Shown piece by piece: positions 5,396 to 13,868 of a stretch of 21,097 nucleotides of DNA (position 1 is its first letter; every line of letters begins with the position of its first letter). The position numbers were made by a program, and so were the translations under genes. The stretch comes from JBGRQB01 sp041725875 (GTDB lineage: Bacteria > Bacteroidota > Ignavibacteria > Ignavibacteriales > Melioribacteraceae). The notes beneath the pieces are model-generated. The model saw nothing but the letters and a program-made list of their open reading frames with translations, had not been told where the DNA came from and did not search any database. The stretch is taken from positions 1 to 21,097 of the forward strand of contig JBGRQB010000064.1 in the NCBI GenBank assembly GCA_041725875.1, in the 5' to 3' direction.

Positions 5396-7307
5396 TCTGC
5401 TGTTTTATAAGGTTTTCTAAACCGTCGCAGACTATTATTTCCTGAGCTGCTTTTCCCACCGGAGTAAAGTTGTAGCTTTTATTATCTGCTGTAAAAAGAG
5501 ATTTTGAGAAATCTATTTCAACTTTAATTTCTGTCTGAAGTGTAAGTACTTTTTCAGCAAATCTTTTTCGCAGATCTTCCAGAAGTTCAGGAATTTCAAT
5601 ACATAAAAATCCGTTGTTAATTGCATTTCTGATGTATGTCTGACTAAAAGATCCTGCAGCAACAAGTTTTATCCCTGCATACTTCAAAGATGTGGCTGCC
5701 TGTTCACGTGAGCTTCCGCTTCCGAAATTATACCCGCTTACTAGTATTGTATCCTCTTTTATTTTAGATGAAAACTCCGGATCGTAATTTTCCATAACCA
5801 CCTTTGCCTGATCAGCAGAAGAGAAGTCATCGTTGTAAGTATATTTTCCTGCATAAATCAGATCAGTGTTCATATTATCCTGATCGCAGAAAATTATTTC
5901 TCCTGTGAGTCTTTCAGGAAAACCGGTAATTATTTCTGTCGGAGAAACTTCTTTTTCTGCAGGAGTGTTGCTTTTTATCGAAGCTGTAATATTTGAATCA
6001 TTAAAATATGGGTTTGAGATAAATCCTTCCAAAGCAGAATAAGCAACAGTTGCAGGAGAAGCAAGATAAGCTTCTGCATCTTTTGACCCCATTCTCCCTT
6101 TGAAGTTTCTGTTTGTTGCAGAAATTCCTGTTTCATTCTCTTCAAGCAATCCTTCTCCCAGACCGATACAGGGTCCGCAGCCAGAAGGAAGCTCTGTTGC
6201 TCCTGCCAAGATGAGAGTCTGCCAGTAACCTTTTTCTTCTGCTTCTTCCTGAATTAAAGATGAAGCAGCGGAAATGTAAAACTTAACATTGCTTTCTATT
6301 TTTTTATTCTCAAGTATTGCAGCAGCTTCCTTGAAATCTTCGAGTCGGCCATTTGTACAGCTTAACAAATAAGCCTTATCTATTTTTTTCTTTTCTGCAG
6401 AGCGAAATATCTTTTTAGGATCGTGCGGACCAGAAACAACTGGAGAAATTGAACCAAGATCAATTTCAATTTCCTTTGTGTAAAACGCATCTGCATCAGG
6501 AGAAAGATTTTCTCTTTCGAGTAATAACTCTTTTAATGTTGTTGTATTTAAGCGAGGATGATTTTCCGGTTTCTCAACAATCTTTTTCTTTAACCAGTTA
6601 AGAGTAATTTGGTCAACAGGAAACAGTCCGCCAAGCGCACCCCATTCGGTTGTCATATTGGCAATTGTTAAGCGTTGTTCAACAGAGATATTTTCAACTC
6701 CGTCACCTGAAAACTCAACAATTGTATTTAAAACTTTCCCCTTGTTAAAGGTTCCGCAAAGAGCAAGAATTATATCTTTTCCTGAAACTCCTTTGTCGGG
6801 TTTGCCTGACAAGACAACTTTTACAACAGGAGGAATCTGCCACCAGGTTTTTCCAGTTGCCCAGATAGCTGCTGCATCGGTACGAACAACAGGGGTTCCG
6901 AGAACTCCTAATCCGCCGTAAGTATTTGAATGAGAATCAGATGCAACCATCATTGAACCGGGAAAAGCATATCCCTCTTCAATCATAATCTGATGTCCTA
7001 TTCCTCGTCCGGCCGGATAAAAATCATTTCCTTTATCTTGTGCAAACTTTTCTATCTTTTTATACTTGGCAATATTGGCTTCCGATTTATTTTGTATATC
7101 GTGATCCAGAGTAAAAACCACCTGCTGCGGATTATATAATTTTTCTGCACCTGCTTCAATAAATTTGGGTATAACCGCTCCGGTGTTGTCGTGCGTCATA
7201 ACATAAGCAGGGGAGACATTTACAAAATCACCACTTTTTACCTTGTAGTTTTTAGGCAGGTCAAGTGCATACTTCTGAACAATTTTTTCAACAAAATTTT
7301 GAGCCAT
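5376..7307 (-). CDS. Aconitase-family hydro-lyase, homoaconitase-like (fused large and small domains)
   Basis: This 643-residue [4Fe-4S] hydro-lyase would interconvert (homo)citrate and (homo)isocitrate. The cluster ligands are Cys317 (SCTNGR) and Cys377/Cys380 (SGCGPC). Family motifs MTHDNTGAVIPKF, DHD, GHQIMIEEG and SDSHSNTYGGLGVLG are present, and the C-terminal swivel domain carries GSGSSREQA. The stretches ATGKTWWQIPP and RLTIANMTTEWGA recall fungal-type homoaconitase (Lys4) more than AcnA/AcnB, and large and small domains are in one chain, unlike LeuC/LeuD. It is the second gene of a two-gene operon, its ATG following the dehydrogenase stop by one base, so the pair should act on consecutive substrates. 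Homoaconitase of the alpha-aminoadipate lysine route is favoured; TCA aconitase is the alternative. The 3' end overlaps the kinase gene by 20 bases. Confidence 0.85.
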   Translation of the reverse strand: MAQNFVEKIVQKYALDLPKNYKVKSGDFVNVSPAYVMTHDNTGAVIPKFIEAGAEKLYNPQQVVFTLDHDIQNKSEANIAKYKKIEKFAQDKGNDFYPAGRGIGHQIMIEEGYAFPGSMMVASDSHSNTYGGLGVLGTPVVRTDAAAIWATGKTWWQIPPVVKVVLSGKPDKGVSGKDIILALCGTFNKGKVLNTIVEFSGDGVENISVEQRLTIANMTTEWGALGGLFPVDQITLNWLKKKIVEKPENHPRLNTTTLKELLLERENLSPDADAFYTKEIEIDLGSISPVVSGPHDPKKIFRSAEKKKIDKAYLLSCTNGRLEDFKEAAAILENKKIESNVKFYISAASSLIQEEAEEKGYWQTLILAGATELPSGCGPCIGLGEGLLEENETGISATNRNFKGRMGSKDAEAYLASPATVAYSALEGFISNPYFNDSNITASIKSNTPAEKEVSPTEIITGFPERLTGEIIFCDQDNMNTDLIYAGKYTYNDDFSSADQAKVVMENYDPEFSSKIKEDTILVSGYNFGSGSSREQAATSLKYAGIKLVAAGSFSQTYIRNAINNGFLCIEIPELLEDLRKRFAEKVLTLQTEIKVEIDFSKSLFTADNKSYNFTPVGKAAQEIIVCDGLENLIKQQINQRQV

Positions 7308-7308
7308 A

Positions 7309-8493
7309 TCAGTCTTTCAGTTTTTCAATAATTGCATCAGTCATCTCTTCGGTGGTGCAGGCTCCCTTAGTTAAAGCCTCTGTTCCTCCGCGAAGCTTTT
7401 TCATATCGTAAGTCTGAACCTGAGTTTCTTCAATCACTTCGGCAATTGCTTTTCTTATTTTATCGGCTTTCTCTTTTTCATCAATATGATCGAGCATCAT
7501 ACAGGCACTTAAAATCATTGCCACAGGGTTAACAATGGAAGGGGAGAGAGTTTCATATTTAGGTGCTGAACCGTGAGTAGGTTCAAACACTGCAACCTCT
7601 TCTCCAATGTTTGCGGAGCAGGCAAATCCTAATCCGCCCGTTAATCCGGCAAACCCATCGGAAATAATATCGCCAAACATATTTTCGGCAACAATCACTC
7701 CGTAATCTTGCGGGTTTTTTGTAAGCCACATCATTTGTGCATCTATGTTGGTATCCCAAAGCTGAATATCGGGATAGTTTTGAGAAATCTCTTTAGCTTC
7801 TTTCAGAAACATACCTGATGTTTCGCGCAGAACATTTGGTTTTTCGCATACAGTAACATTTTTGTAGCCGAACTCTTTGGCATACTCAAATGCGGCATTT
7901 ATAATTCTGCGGGTATATTTGCGGGAGACTATTCTTGTGGATATTGCAAGATCTTCCGGTTCAATACCAGCAAAGTTTTTCATTTTAGGGTGTGTATTCA
8001 GAGCAGTCAAAACCTCTTCGGGCGGGTTAGTCCATTCAACACCGCCATACATTCCTTCTGTGTTTTGACGAAAAATCACAGTATCAACAGGAGGTTCAAA
8101 AATTCCTCCTTTACCGTCATTCATCACAAAGTTAAGAGGATTATTCTTAAACGCTTTGCAGGGACGAATACAAATATCGAGATCAAAATGTTGCCTAAGC
8201 GCAACTATAGGGGAGAAGTAAACATATCCTTTATCTTTAAGCTCCGGAGAAAGCTCATTTAGTGCATCATCTTTTGGCTTGCTGGTGATAGCCCCGAAAA
8301 GTCCGATTTTATGTTCTTCCAGCAGATCGATGGTTCTTTGCGGAAGTGCATTTCCTTCGCTGCACCAAAATTCCCAGCCTATATCGGCATTTACATAATT
8401 TGCTTCAAAGCCGACAGCCTCAAGCACTCTTACAGCTTCGGGAAGAACTGTTTTCCCGATTCCGTCACCCGGTAATAAAACAATTGTACGCAT
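7309..8493 (-). CDS. Isocitrate/homoisocitrate dehydrogenase family enzyme
   Basis: This 394-residue enzyme belongs to the isocitrate/isopropylmalate dehydrogenase superfamily (metal- and NAD(P)-dependent oxidative decarboxylation of a beta-hydroxyacid). Visible features are GDGIG at residues 9-13, the substrate-binding arginines in ALRQHFDLDICIRP, FRQNTEGMYGG with the catalytic Tyr149, the metal-binding GDIISD region and FEPTHGSAPKY for the cofactor. It is longer than LeuB and homoisocitrate dehydrogenases of Thermus type (about 330-360). It is the first gene of an operon with the homoaconitase-like gene one base downstream, which argues for homoisocitrate dehydrogenase in lysine synthesis. 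NAD-isocitrate dehydrogenase remains possible because the family is hard to split by eye. The start at 8493 has a strong GAGGAG ribosome site. Confidence 0.85.
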   Translation of the reverse strand: MRTIVLLPGDGIGKTVLPEAVRVLEAVGFEANYVNADIGWEFWCSEGNALPQRTIDLLEEHKIGLFGAITSKPKDDALNELSPELKDKGYVYFSPIVALRQHFDLDICIRPCKAFKNNPLNFVMNDGKGGIFEPPVDTVIFRQNTEGMYGGVEWTNPPEEVLTALNTHPKMKNFAGIEPEDLAISTRIVSRKYTRRIINAAFEYAKEFGYKNVTVCEKPNVLRETSGMFLKEAKEISQNYPDIQLWDTNIDAQMMWLTKNPQDYGVIVAENMFGDIISDGFAGLTGGLGFACSANIGEEVAVFEPTHGSAPKYETLSPSIVNPVAMILSACMMLDHIDEKEKADKIRKAIAEVIEETQVQTYDMKKLRGGTEALTKGACTTEEMTDAIIEKLKD

Positions 8494-8655
8494 AACTCCT
8501 CAAAAATTTAGTATGCTAAATTATGAAAATAAGGTAAAAATTCAAAAATAAATAAATTAAAATGCCGATTTGTGGATTTTAACTAAAATATTAAGGTGGA
8601 AATTCTACTATTTGAAATCTGAAGTAAAATTACGCTCTCATTATAATTAGTCAAG

Positions 8656-8686
8656 TTGGATAATCCGGTTCAATATGTTAATTTTG
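8656..8686 (+). promoter_or_regulatory. Possible Bacteroidota-type promoter for the symporter operon
   Basis: TTG (8656-8658) is separated by 20 bases from TAATTTTG (8679-8686), matching the TTTG-N19-21-TAnnTTTG pattern known in Bacteroidota except for the first base of the upstream box. The predicted start lies about 25 bases before the ATG at 8716. It sits in the 222-bp gap between divergent operons, which must hold promoters in both directions. Chance matches are common in such AT-rich DNA. Confidence 0.3.
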
Positions 8687-8715
8687 ACACTTAATTATTA
8701 CTGTTAAGAGAGAAG

Positions 8716-10128
8716 ATGATAATTCATATTTCAGTTATAGCAGGTTACTTTCTGCTTGTAATGCTGTTATCTTTTTACACCCGCAAACTGGCTTCCGGTT
8801 CTTCAAATGAATATCTGGTTGCCGGAAAAAATCTGGGAGTAATTGTCTGCAGTATTGTTGTGGCTGCCGAGTGGCTGGGAGGAATGAGCACTATTGGTGT
8901 TAGTGAAAAAGCTTACACAAGCGGAACCCTGCAGCCGGTGCTTTATAATATATCCACAGCAGCGGGAATGATTATTATCGGGTTCACATTAGCTTACTAT
9001 TACAGAAAAAATAATGTGCACACTGTAAGTGAAATGTTGGAAAAACTTTTTGGAAAAGAAGCCAAGAAAGTTTCGGCCATTTCATTTTTACTGGCATATA
9101 TAACTCTTGCTTATGTGCAGCTTCAGACCTGCGCATCAGTTATTGCACCTCTGTTTGGAATAAGCTGGAATGTTGCTGTAATTGCATCATCTGTTGTAAT
9201 TACTATCTATACATTCTGGGGAGGGATGCATGCAATTGCACTTACCGGAATTTTACACATAACAGTAATGATTTTAGGAACCGGAATTGCACTCTTTACC
9301 GGAATAACAGAAATAGGCGGTTTTGCAGAACTGGGAAGACAATTAGCCGAAACAGGCGCACCTTCCGATTTTTACAATCCTTTCAGCATAAATTTATCAG
9401 ATGCATTTTCACTTCTGCTCGGAGGTGTTTTGGGAGGAATGGCAGCACAGGCAAGCATTCAGCCGATATTTGCTGCAAAAAATGCGGCAACAGCAAAAAG
9501 AGCAGCAATCCTTTCAGCTTTTATTGTTGCGCCTTTTGGTATTATGACTGCCTTTCTCGGGTTAATAGCCAGAACCGATTATTTTATGGATTCGTCAGCA
9601 ATTGAAAATGCAAAACTGGTTCTGCCAATGCTTTTATCAAACGAAAATTTTATTTCTCCGGTACTTGGCGGAATTGCGCTTGCCGGACTTTTAGCTGCAA
9701 TTCTCTCAACTGTGGGTCCGGTAAACTTTGCAGTTGTTACAATTGCAACCAAAGATATTTACAAAGGATTTATAAATCCTGATTGTGATGACAGAAAACT
9801 TGTTAAAGTTGCGCGCAGACTTGTAATACTTGTCGGACTCCTCTCAATACCAATGGCAATATTTTTCCGCGGCGGAATTTTGGAAGCCGCTTACGTTTCT
9901 TATGCTATTCGCGCAATTGGGGCAATAGTTATTCTGTTCGGAATTTATAAATCAGGCTGGATAAATGAAAAGACTGTAAAAGCAGCATTTATTTACGGAA
10001 CGATATCTGTATTTTTAATGATTGCCGTAAACTCACTTGAGATAATTAAAATAGATAAAACTTACGGAGCTGTGACAGTTGCTCTCTTAATTATTTTGAT
10101 AAACAAATTAAAACCAGAAAGAAAATGA
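8716..10128 (+). CDS. Sodium:solute symporter (SSS family)
   Basis: This 470-residue inner-membrane protein has roughly twelve to thirteen hydrophobic helices. The N-terminal SNEYLVAGKNLG segment, SIVVAAEWLGGMSTIGVSEKAY and the VITIYTFWGGMHAIALT segment are typical of the Na+/solute symporter family (LeuT fold, as in PutP, PanF and SGLT). It should import a small organic solute with Na+; the substrate cannot be read from the sequence. It is slightly short of the usual 480-550 residues but looks complete. The stop (TGA, 10126-10128) is one base before the start of the DUF2400 gene, so the two are co-transcribed and probably translationally coupled. It is divergent from the dehydrogenase/homoaconitase operon. 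Confidence 0.92.
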   Translation: MIIHISVIAGYFLLVMLLSFYTRKLASGSSNEYLVAGKNLGVIVCSIVVAAEWLGGMSTIGVSEKAYTSGTLQPVLYNISTAAGMIIIGFTLAYYYRKNNVHTVSEMLEKLFGKEAKKVSAISFLLAYITLAYVQLQTCASVIAPLFGISWNVAVIASSVVITIYTFWGGMHAIALTGILHITVMILGTGIALFTGITEIGGFAELGRQLAETGAPSDFYNPFSINLSDAFSLLLGGVLGGMAAQASIQPIFAAKNAATAKRAAILSAFIVAPFGIMTAFLGLIARTDYFMDSSAIENAKLVLPMLLSNENFISPVLGGIALAGLLAAILSTVGPVNFAVVTIATKDIYKGFINPDCDDRKLVKVARRLVILVGLLSIPMAIFFRGGILEAAYVSYAIRAIGAIVILFGIYKSGWINEKTVKAAFIYGTISVFLMIAVNSLEIIKIDKTYGAVTVALLIILINKLKPERK

Positions 10129-10129
10129 T

Positions 10130-10906
10130 ATGAAAAATCTGAAAGCAAAACTGGAATATCATTACAAAGCTTTTGATAAATCAACAATCTCTCCCGATCC
10201 GCTGGAGTTTTTGCATAAATATAAATATCCTGATGATATAGAAGTTTCGGGAGTTATTTCATCAACTTTTGCATTTGGAAATGTAAAACAGATTATTAAA
10301 ATCCTCGATATTCTTCACGGCATAATGGGTGAGAGTCCGGCAGACTTCATAAACAATTTTGATGTTAAAAAGCATTCAAAATATTTTGAAGGAATAAAAT
10401 ATCGTTTCTTTTCCACTTCTGATATAATCTATCTTTTCAGCGGATTGCAAAAAATATATTCGGCATACGGATCATTAAAGTATCTCTTTTTACTCTATCA
10501 TTCTGCTGAGGATAAAAATCTTAAAGAATCGATTTCTCGTTTCTCTGAAAATCTGCTCGACAGAATAAGTGAAAAAACCGAATTGACTCACGGAATTAAA
10601 TTTATGTTTCCGAACCCGATGGCTGGAAGTGCGGCAAAGAGGATAAATCTTTTTCTGAGATGGATGGTAAGAGAGGATGAACTCGATTTTGGGATATGGA
10701 ATGAAATTGATCCTTCGCAGCTTGTTATTCCGGTAGATACACATATTGCCAGAATTTGCACCGAGTTAAAACTTACAACAAAAAAGAATGTATCCTGGAA
10801 TATGGCTGAAGAGATAACGGAAAATCTGAAAAAATATTGCAAAACAGATCCTGTAAAATATGATTTTGCAATTTGTCACATAGGAATGAGAAAGTTGAAA
10901 TTTTAA
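10130..10906 (+). CDS. TIGR02757 (DUF2400) family protein
   Basis: This 258-residue cytoplasmic protein belongs to the TIGR02757/DUF2400 family, common in Bacteroidota and relatives, with no established function. Near the N-terminus is DPLEFLHKY...DIEVSGVISSTFAFGN, in the middle MFPNPMAGSAAKRINLFLRWMVRED, and at the end a conserved VIPVDTHIARIC segment (Asp203) and a KYDFAICHIGM ending. The PVDTH segment resembles the catalytic Asp region of HhH-GPD DNA glycosylases, so distant kinship to DNA repair enzymes is plausible, but no Fe-S cysteine loop is seen. It follows the symporter by one base, probably only a shared transcript. Its TAA stop overlaps the stop of the convergent downstream gene within the palindrome TTAA. 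Confidence 0.88.
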   Translation: MKNLKAKLEYHYKAFDKSTISPDPLEFLHKYKYPDDIEVSGVISSTFAFGNVKQIIKILDILHGIMGESPADFINNFDVKKHSKYFEGIKYRFFSTSDIIYLFSGLQKIYSAYGSLKYLFLLYHSAEDKNLKESISRFSENLLDRISEKTELTHGIKFMFPNPMAGSAAKRINLFLRWMVREDELDFGIWNEIDPSQLVIPVDTHIARICTELKLTTKKNVSWNMAEEITENLKKYCKTDPVKYDFAICHIGMRKLKF

Positions 10907-12021
10907 GCGTTGTTTACGCCTTCTTTTATTTTCTCAATTTCACTAAGGAATTTATCGTAATTTGGTTTCAGATGTTCCAGAGGAAGTTTTCCTTTTTTGA
11001 AACCCATATTAAAGATAAGATCGTTTGAGATCTTTTTGTGCATATCTTCGGGGAGTTTATATTTTGCAAACTGCTCTTCGTAATTTCCCTGAACACATTC
11101 TCCATATATCTGAATCATAAAAAGGGTGATGGTTTTATTTTTCTTTTTAGGAACTGCGAGTTTAAGAATCAGTGAAGTCTCTTTCCATTCAATAATACAG
11201 CCAATTTTTTCGGCATCTGTTGCAATCAGTTTACAGAAGTTGGCAATACTTATATCAACACGTTTTTTAAGTTTTTCAAAGAATTTTTCTTCATCGGTGT
11301 TAAAGTTACGTACCGCATTATCAAGATCTGCTTTTATTTCAACAACTGCTTCTTTGTATGTTACTTTTTCGTTAGATTCAACAGTTGCCGGGTGATATGC
11401 GGTTGAAGGAATTATTATAAATTTTCCGCTTTCGCTGTTTTTGAAGATGTTTAATCGTACAAGTCCCAGATGTGAAGGATTTTTTATAGATGGAAATTTA
11501 TCAAATATCCTTTCAACAAGGGGGTTCATTTTTTCACTTACAATTAAAAGAAGAAAGCGTCTGTTAAGAAGGTTTTCAGAAATCTTAATGGAAATATCTT
11601 TTATCTGTTCTTTGTCACTAATATTAAGAAGATTAAAAATATTTTTATTTTGAAAAGTTTCACTTATCTGATTCAGCTTATCAATTTTCCAATCCTGCAG
11701 TTCATATCTGAAATCAAAAATTTGCGGAGCGGTTTTTTTACGTACTTTGGTTTCAACAATTGTAATGTTGCCGTTTGGAGAGATAAAAAGATTATCAATT
11801 ATACCGGTATCAGTTTCGATGTTTTTCCCGAGAGGAATAAGGGGCCCGTATTCTTCATTTAGTTCATTAATAGGAAGAACATCGGGGGAGTCAAATAACA
11901 AATCCTGAATAAACGCATTCTGTTCTTCGGGGTTGTCATAAACAAATTTTTCTACAGTCAAAATACTGTTTTGCTCCAGCATTACCGGATTCTGCAGTTG
12001 TAATTTTTTTTTATCTGACAT
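10903..12021 (-). CDS. PD-(D/E)XK nuclease-like hypothetical protein
   Basis: The protein has 372 residues, with no signal peptide or membrane helix. Residues 70-95 (TGIIDNLFISP...ITIVETKV) carry an Asp76 - 13 residues - Glu90-x-Lys92 pattern in a predicted beta-hairpin, which is the core of the PD-(D/E)XK nuclease fold. The segment that follows (QIFDFRYELQDW) fits a helix packing on that core. The C-terminal half (VDISIANFCKLIATDAEKIGCIIEWKE...) is not recognised. Similar proteins are usually annotated as hypothetical or DUF4268-like. It could be a lone restriction-like or repair nuclease, or an inactive scaffold. It is transcribed alone from the gap shared with the divergent MFS gene, and convergent with DUF2400 with a 4-base overlap. 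Confidence 0.7.
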   Translation of the reverse strand: MSDKKKLQLQNPVMLEQNSILTVEKFVYDNPEEQNAFIQDLLFDSPDVLPINELNEEYGPLIPLGKNIETDTGIIDNLFISPNGNITIVETKVRKKTAPQIFDFRYELQDWKIDKLNQISETFQNKNIFNLLNISDKEQIKDISIKISENLLNRRFLLLIVSEKMNPLVERIFDKFPSIKNPSHLGLVRLNIFKNSESGKFIIIPSTAYHPATVESNEKVTYKEAVVEIKADLDNAVRNFNTDEEKFFEKLKKRVDISIANFCKLIATDAEKIGCIIEWKETSLILKLAVPKKKNKTITLFMIQIYGECVQGNYEEQFAKYKLPEDMHKKISNDLIFNMGFKKGKLPLEHLKPNYDKFLSEIEKIKEGVNNA

Positions 12022-12242
12022 TTTATTAATAATTATGAACGATTTTATTTTAAAATAAGAAAAATATTAATATTTTACGTTGAAAATTGTAAAGATTTCT
12101 ACAATCTTTTAAGATCGAAGGAAAAATAAAAATTTTAATTATTTCTGACAACAGGTAAATTAAATTTTTATTTGAAAACCCGCTGTTTGGGATGTTTTTT
12201 GCAAGTCAATTCTAAAATAATAAAATAAACTACAGGAAACTT

Positions 12243-13532
12243 ATGACATCTACTGGTAATCTTCAACAAAACACTCCTTCGCCTATGTATCGCTGGACTG
12301 TTTTGATTCTGGTCAGTTTGGCAATGTTCGGCAACTATTACATTTATGACAGTATGGCTCCAATTCTGGACATGCTGAAAACAGATTTGGGATTCACCGA
12401 TACAATGAACGGAATGCTTAATTCATTATATAGCGTTGCAGCAATAGTAATTTTGATGTTTGCTGGTATTGTTATTGATAAAATCGGTGTTAGAAAATCA
12501 ATTTTGTTTTTCGGAATTGTTTGTTCAATTGCAGCTTTATTTTCCTATTTAAGTACAGATTCTACACAAATGCTCGCTTCCAGATTATTACTGGGGTTTG
12601 GGGCCGAGCCTTTAATTGTAGCAGTTACTACTGCATTAGCTAAATGGTTTAAAGGAAAGGAACTTGGTTTTGCTTTTGGTATTAATCTTACAATTGCCAG
12701 ACTTGGCTCTTTTGCTGCTGATTGGTCTCCAACATGGGCTAGTGATTACTACAATAATTGGCAAGATCCGCTTTACATAGCTTTTATAATAGGCTTAACC
12801 TGTATATTTGGCGGTGTTACATATTACTATATGGAAAAAAATGCTGAAAGAAGATATAATCTTGGTGATGCAGGGGAGACAGACAAATTTGTTATTTCTG
12901 ATATCCTTACTTTACCTAAATCTTATTGGTACATTGTAATTCTCTGCTTTACTTTTTATTCAGCAGTATTTCCTTTCAGAACTTTTGCAATTAAATTTTA
13001 TATGGATGCGCATGGTGCCGACAGAGCACTTGCCGGACAGCTAAACAGTGTTTTAATTTTTGCCTCAATGATTGCTACTCCTTTATTTGGCATTTTAGCC
13101 GATAAGATAGGAAAAAGAGCTTCAATGATGATGCTGGGATCAATTTTAATTTTACCTGTTTATCTGTTACTGGTTTATGCAGGTGTTTCGATTTATGTAC
13201 CGATAATTATGCTTGGTATTTCTTTCTCATTAATTCCGGCAGTAATGTGGCCATCTGTTGCATATCTGGTTGATGAAAAAAAATTAGGAACAGGTTATTC
13301 ACTTATGACAGCAATTCAACAGGTTGGTGTTTTAGCATTTAACTATCTGCTTGGATGGGCAAACGATTTTTCAAGTGCTTCCGGAGATAACCCGGACGGA
13401 TATGCACTGGGAATGTGGATATTATCTATTCTTGGCGTTATTGGTTTAATTTTTGCATATTTACTAAGACGATCTGAACTTGGTCCGGGAAATCACGGAC
13501 TGGAAGCTATTACAGGCAAAGAAAATGGATAA
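12243..13532 (+). CDS. Major facilitator transporter, MFSD1-like
   Basis: This 429-residue inner-membrane carrier has about twelve helices in two halves. The segments YRWTVLILVSLAMFGNYYIYD, DKIGVRKSILFFG, GFGAEPLIVAVTTALAKWFKGKELGFAFG and INLTIARLGS line up well, from memory, with animal MFSD1 (its WFKGKEL...FG...ARIGS region), a lysosomal carrier reported to move dipeptides. Dipeptide or amino-acid transport is therefore inferred, supported by peptidase genes nearby (14601-15560 and 19252-20883). Other MFS substrates remain possible. It is the first gene of a co-directional cluster, and its stop overlaps the start of the PqqD-like gene by 8 bases (ATGGATAA). The start at 12243 has an AGGAAA ribosome site. 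The 221-bp upstream gap is very AT-rich and shared with the divergent nuclease-like gene. Confidence 0.88.
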   Translation: MTSTGNLQQNTPSPMYRWTVLILVSLAMFGNYYIYDSMAPILDMLKTDLGFTDTMNGMLNSLYSVAAIVILMFAGIVIDKIGVRKSILFFGIVCSIAALFSYLSTDSTQMLASRLLLGFGAEPLIVAVTTALAKWFKGKELGFAFGINLTIARLGSFAADWSPTWASDYYNNWQDPLYIAFIIGLTCIFGGVTYYYMEKNAERRYNLGDAGETDKFVISDILTLPKSYWYIVILCFTFYSAVFPFRTFAIKFYMDAHGADRALAGQLNSVLIFASMIATPLFGILADKIGKRASMMMLGSILILPVYLLLVYAGVSIYVPIIMLGISFSLIPAVMWPSVAYLVDEKKLGTGYSLMTAIQQVGVLAFNYLLGWANDFSSASGDNPDGYALGMWILSILGVIGLIFAYLLRRSELGPGNHGLEAITGKENG

Positions 13533-13863
13533 CGAAGATTTATTAAAATTAATACCGGTTCAAAAATGTGAATCAGAAAAAAACGGTGATGTTATCACCG
13601 TTTTATACTATAAAAAGCCAAACTTTATTGAAAAAAAATTATTTAAGAAACTGGCTGCCAAACCGCTAAAAGCAGATTTAGATGAAATCGGTTCATTTAT
13701 CTGGCCTTTAATTGACGGAAAAACAAGTGTTGAAAATATTGTAACCAAAAGCAGCGAGAAGTTTGGCGAAAAAATAGAGCCGGCTGAAGAAAGAGTTTGT
13801 CTGTTTATCAAACAGTTAAACCTAAACAAATTTATTCAGCTTTTTGAAAAAATTGATAAGTAG
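13525..13863 (+). CDS. PqqD-like (RRE-fold) small protein
   Basis: This is a 112-residue protein. The central DEIGSFIWPLIDGKTSVENIV and the following FGEKIEPAEERVCLFIKQLNLNKFIQL segment match the PqqD family, whose winged-helix fold binds precursor peptides in RiPP pathways (RiPP recognition element). Stand-alone PqqD-like proteins of this type also occur in Bacteroidota-related genomes without a peptide-modifying enzyme, and their function is unknown. No radical SAM enzyme or precursor peptide is seen here. I chose the ATG at 13525, which overlaps the MFS stop, over the in-frame ATG at 13480, because the 15 extra residues would lie inside the MFS coding region and are not PqqD-like. The overlap points to coupled expression with the transporter. 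Confidence 0.82.
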   Translation: MDNEDLLKLIPVQKCESEKNGDVITVLYYKKPNFIEKKLFKKLAAKPLKADLDEIGSFIWPLIDGKTSVENIVTKSSEKFGEKIEPAEERVCLFIKQLNLNKFIQLFEKIDK

Positions 13864-13868
13864 ATCCT

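Noticed and set aside
7877..8262. Plus-strand ORFs within the dehydrogenase gene
   Set aside because: They are shadows of a strongly conserved minus-strand enzyme and lack plausible starts or motifs.
13480..13524. Upstream ATG at 13480 for the PqqD-like gene
   Set aside because: It would add 15 residues wholly inside the MFS reading region with no family similarity; the ATG at 13525 gives a normal PqqD-like length and a typical coupled overlap.
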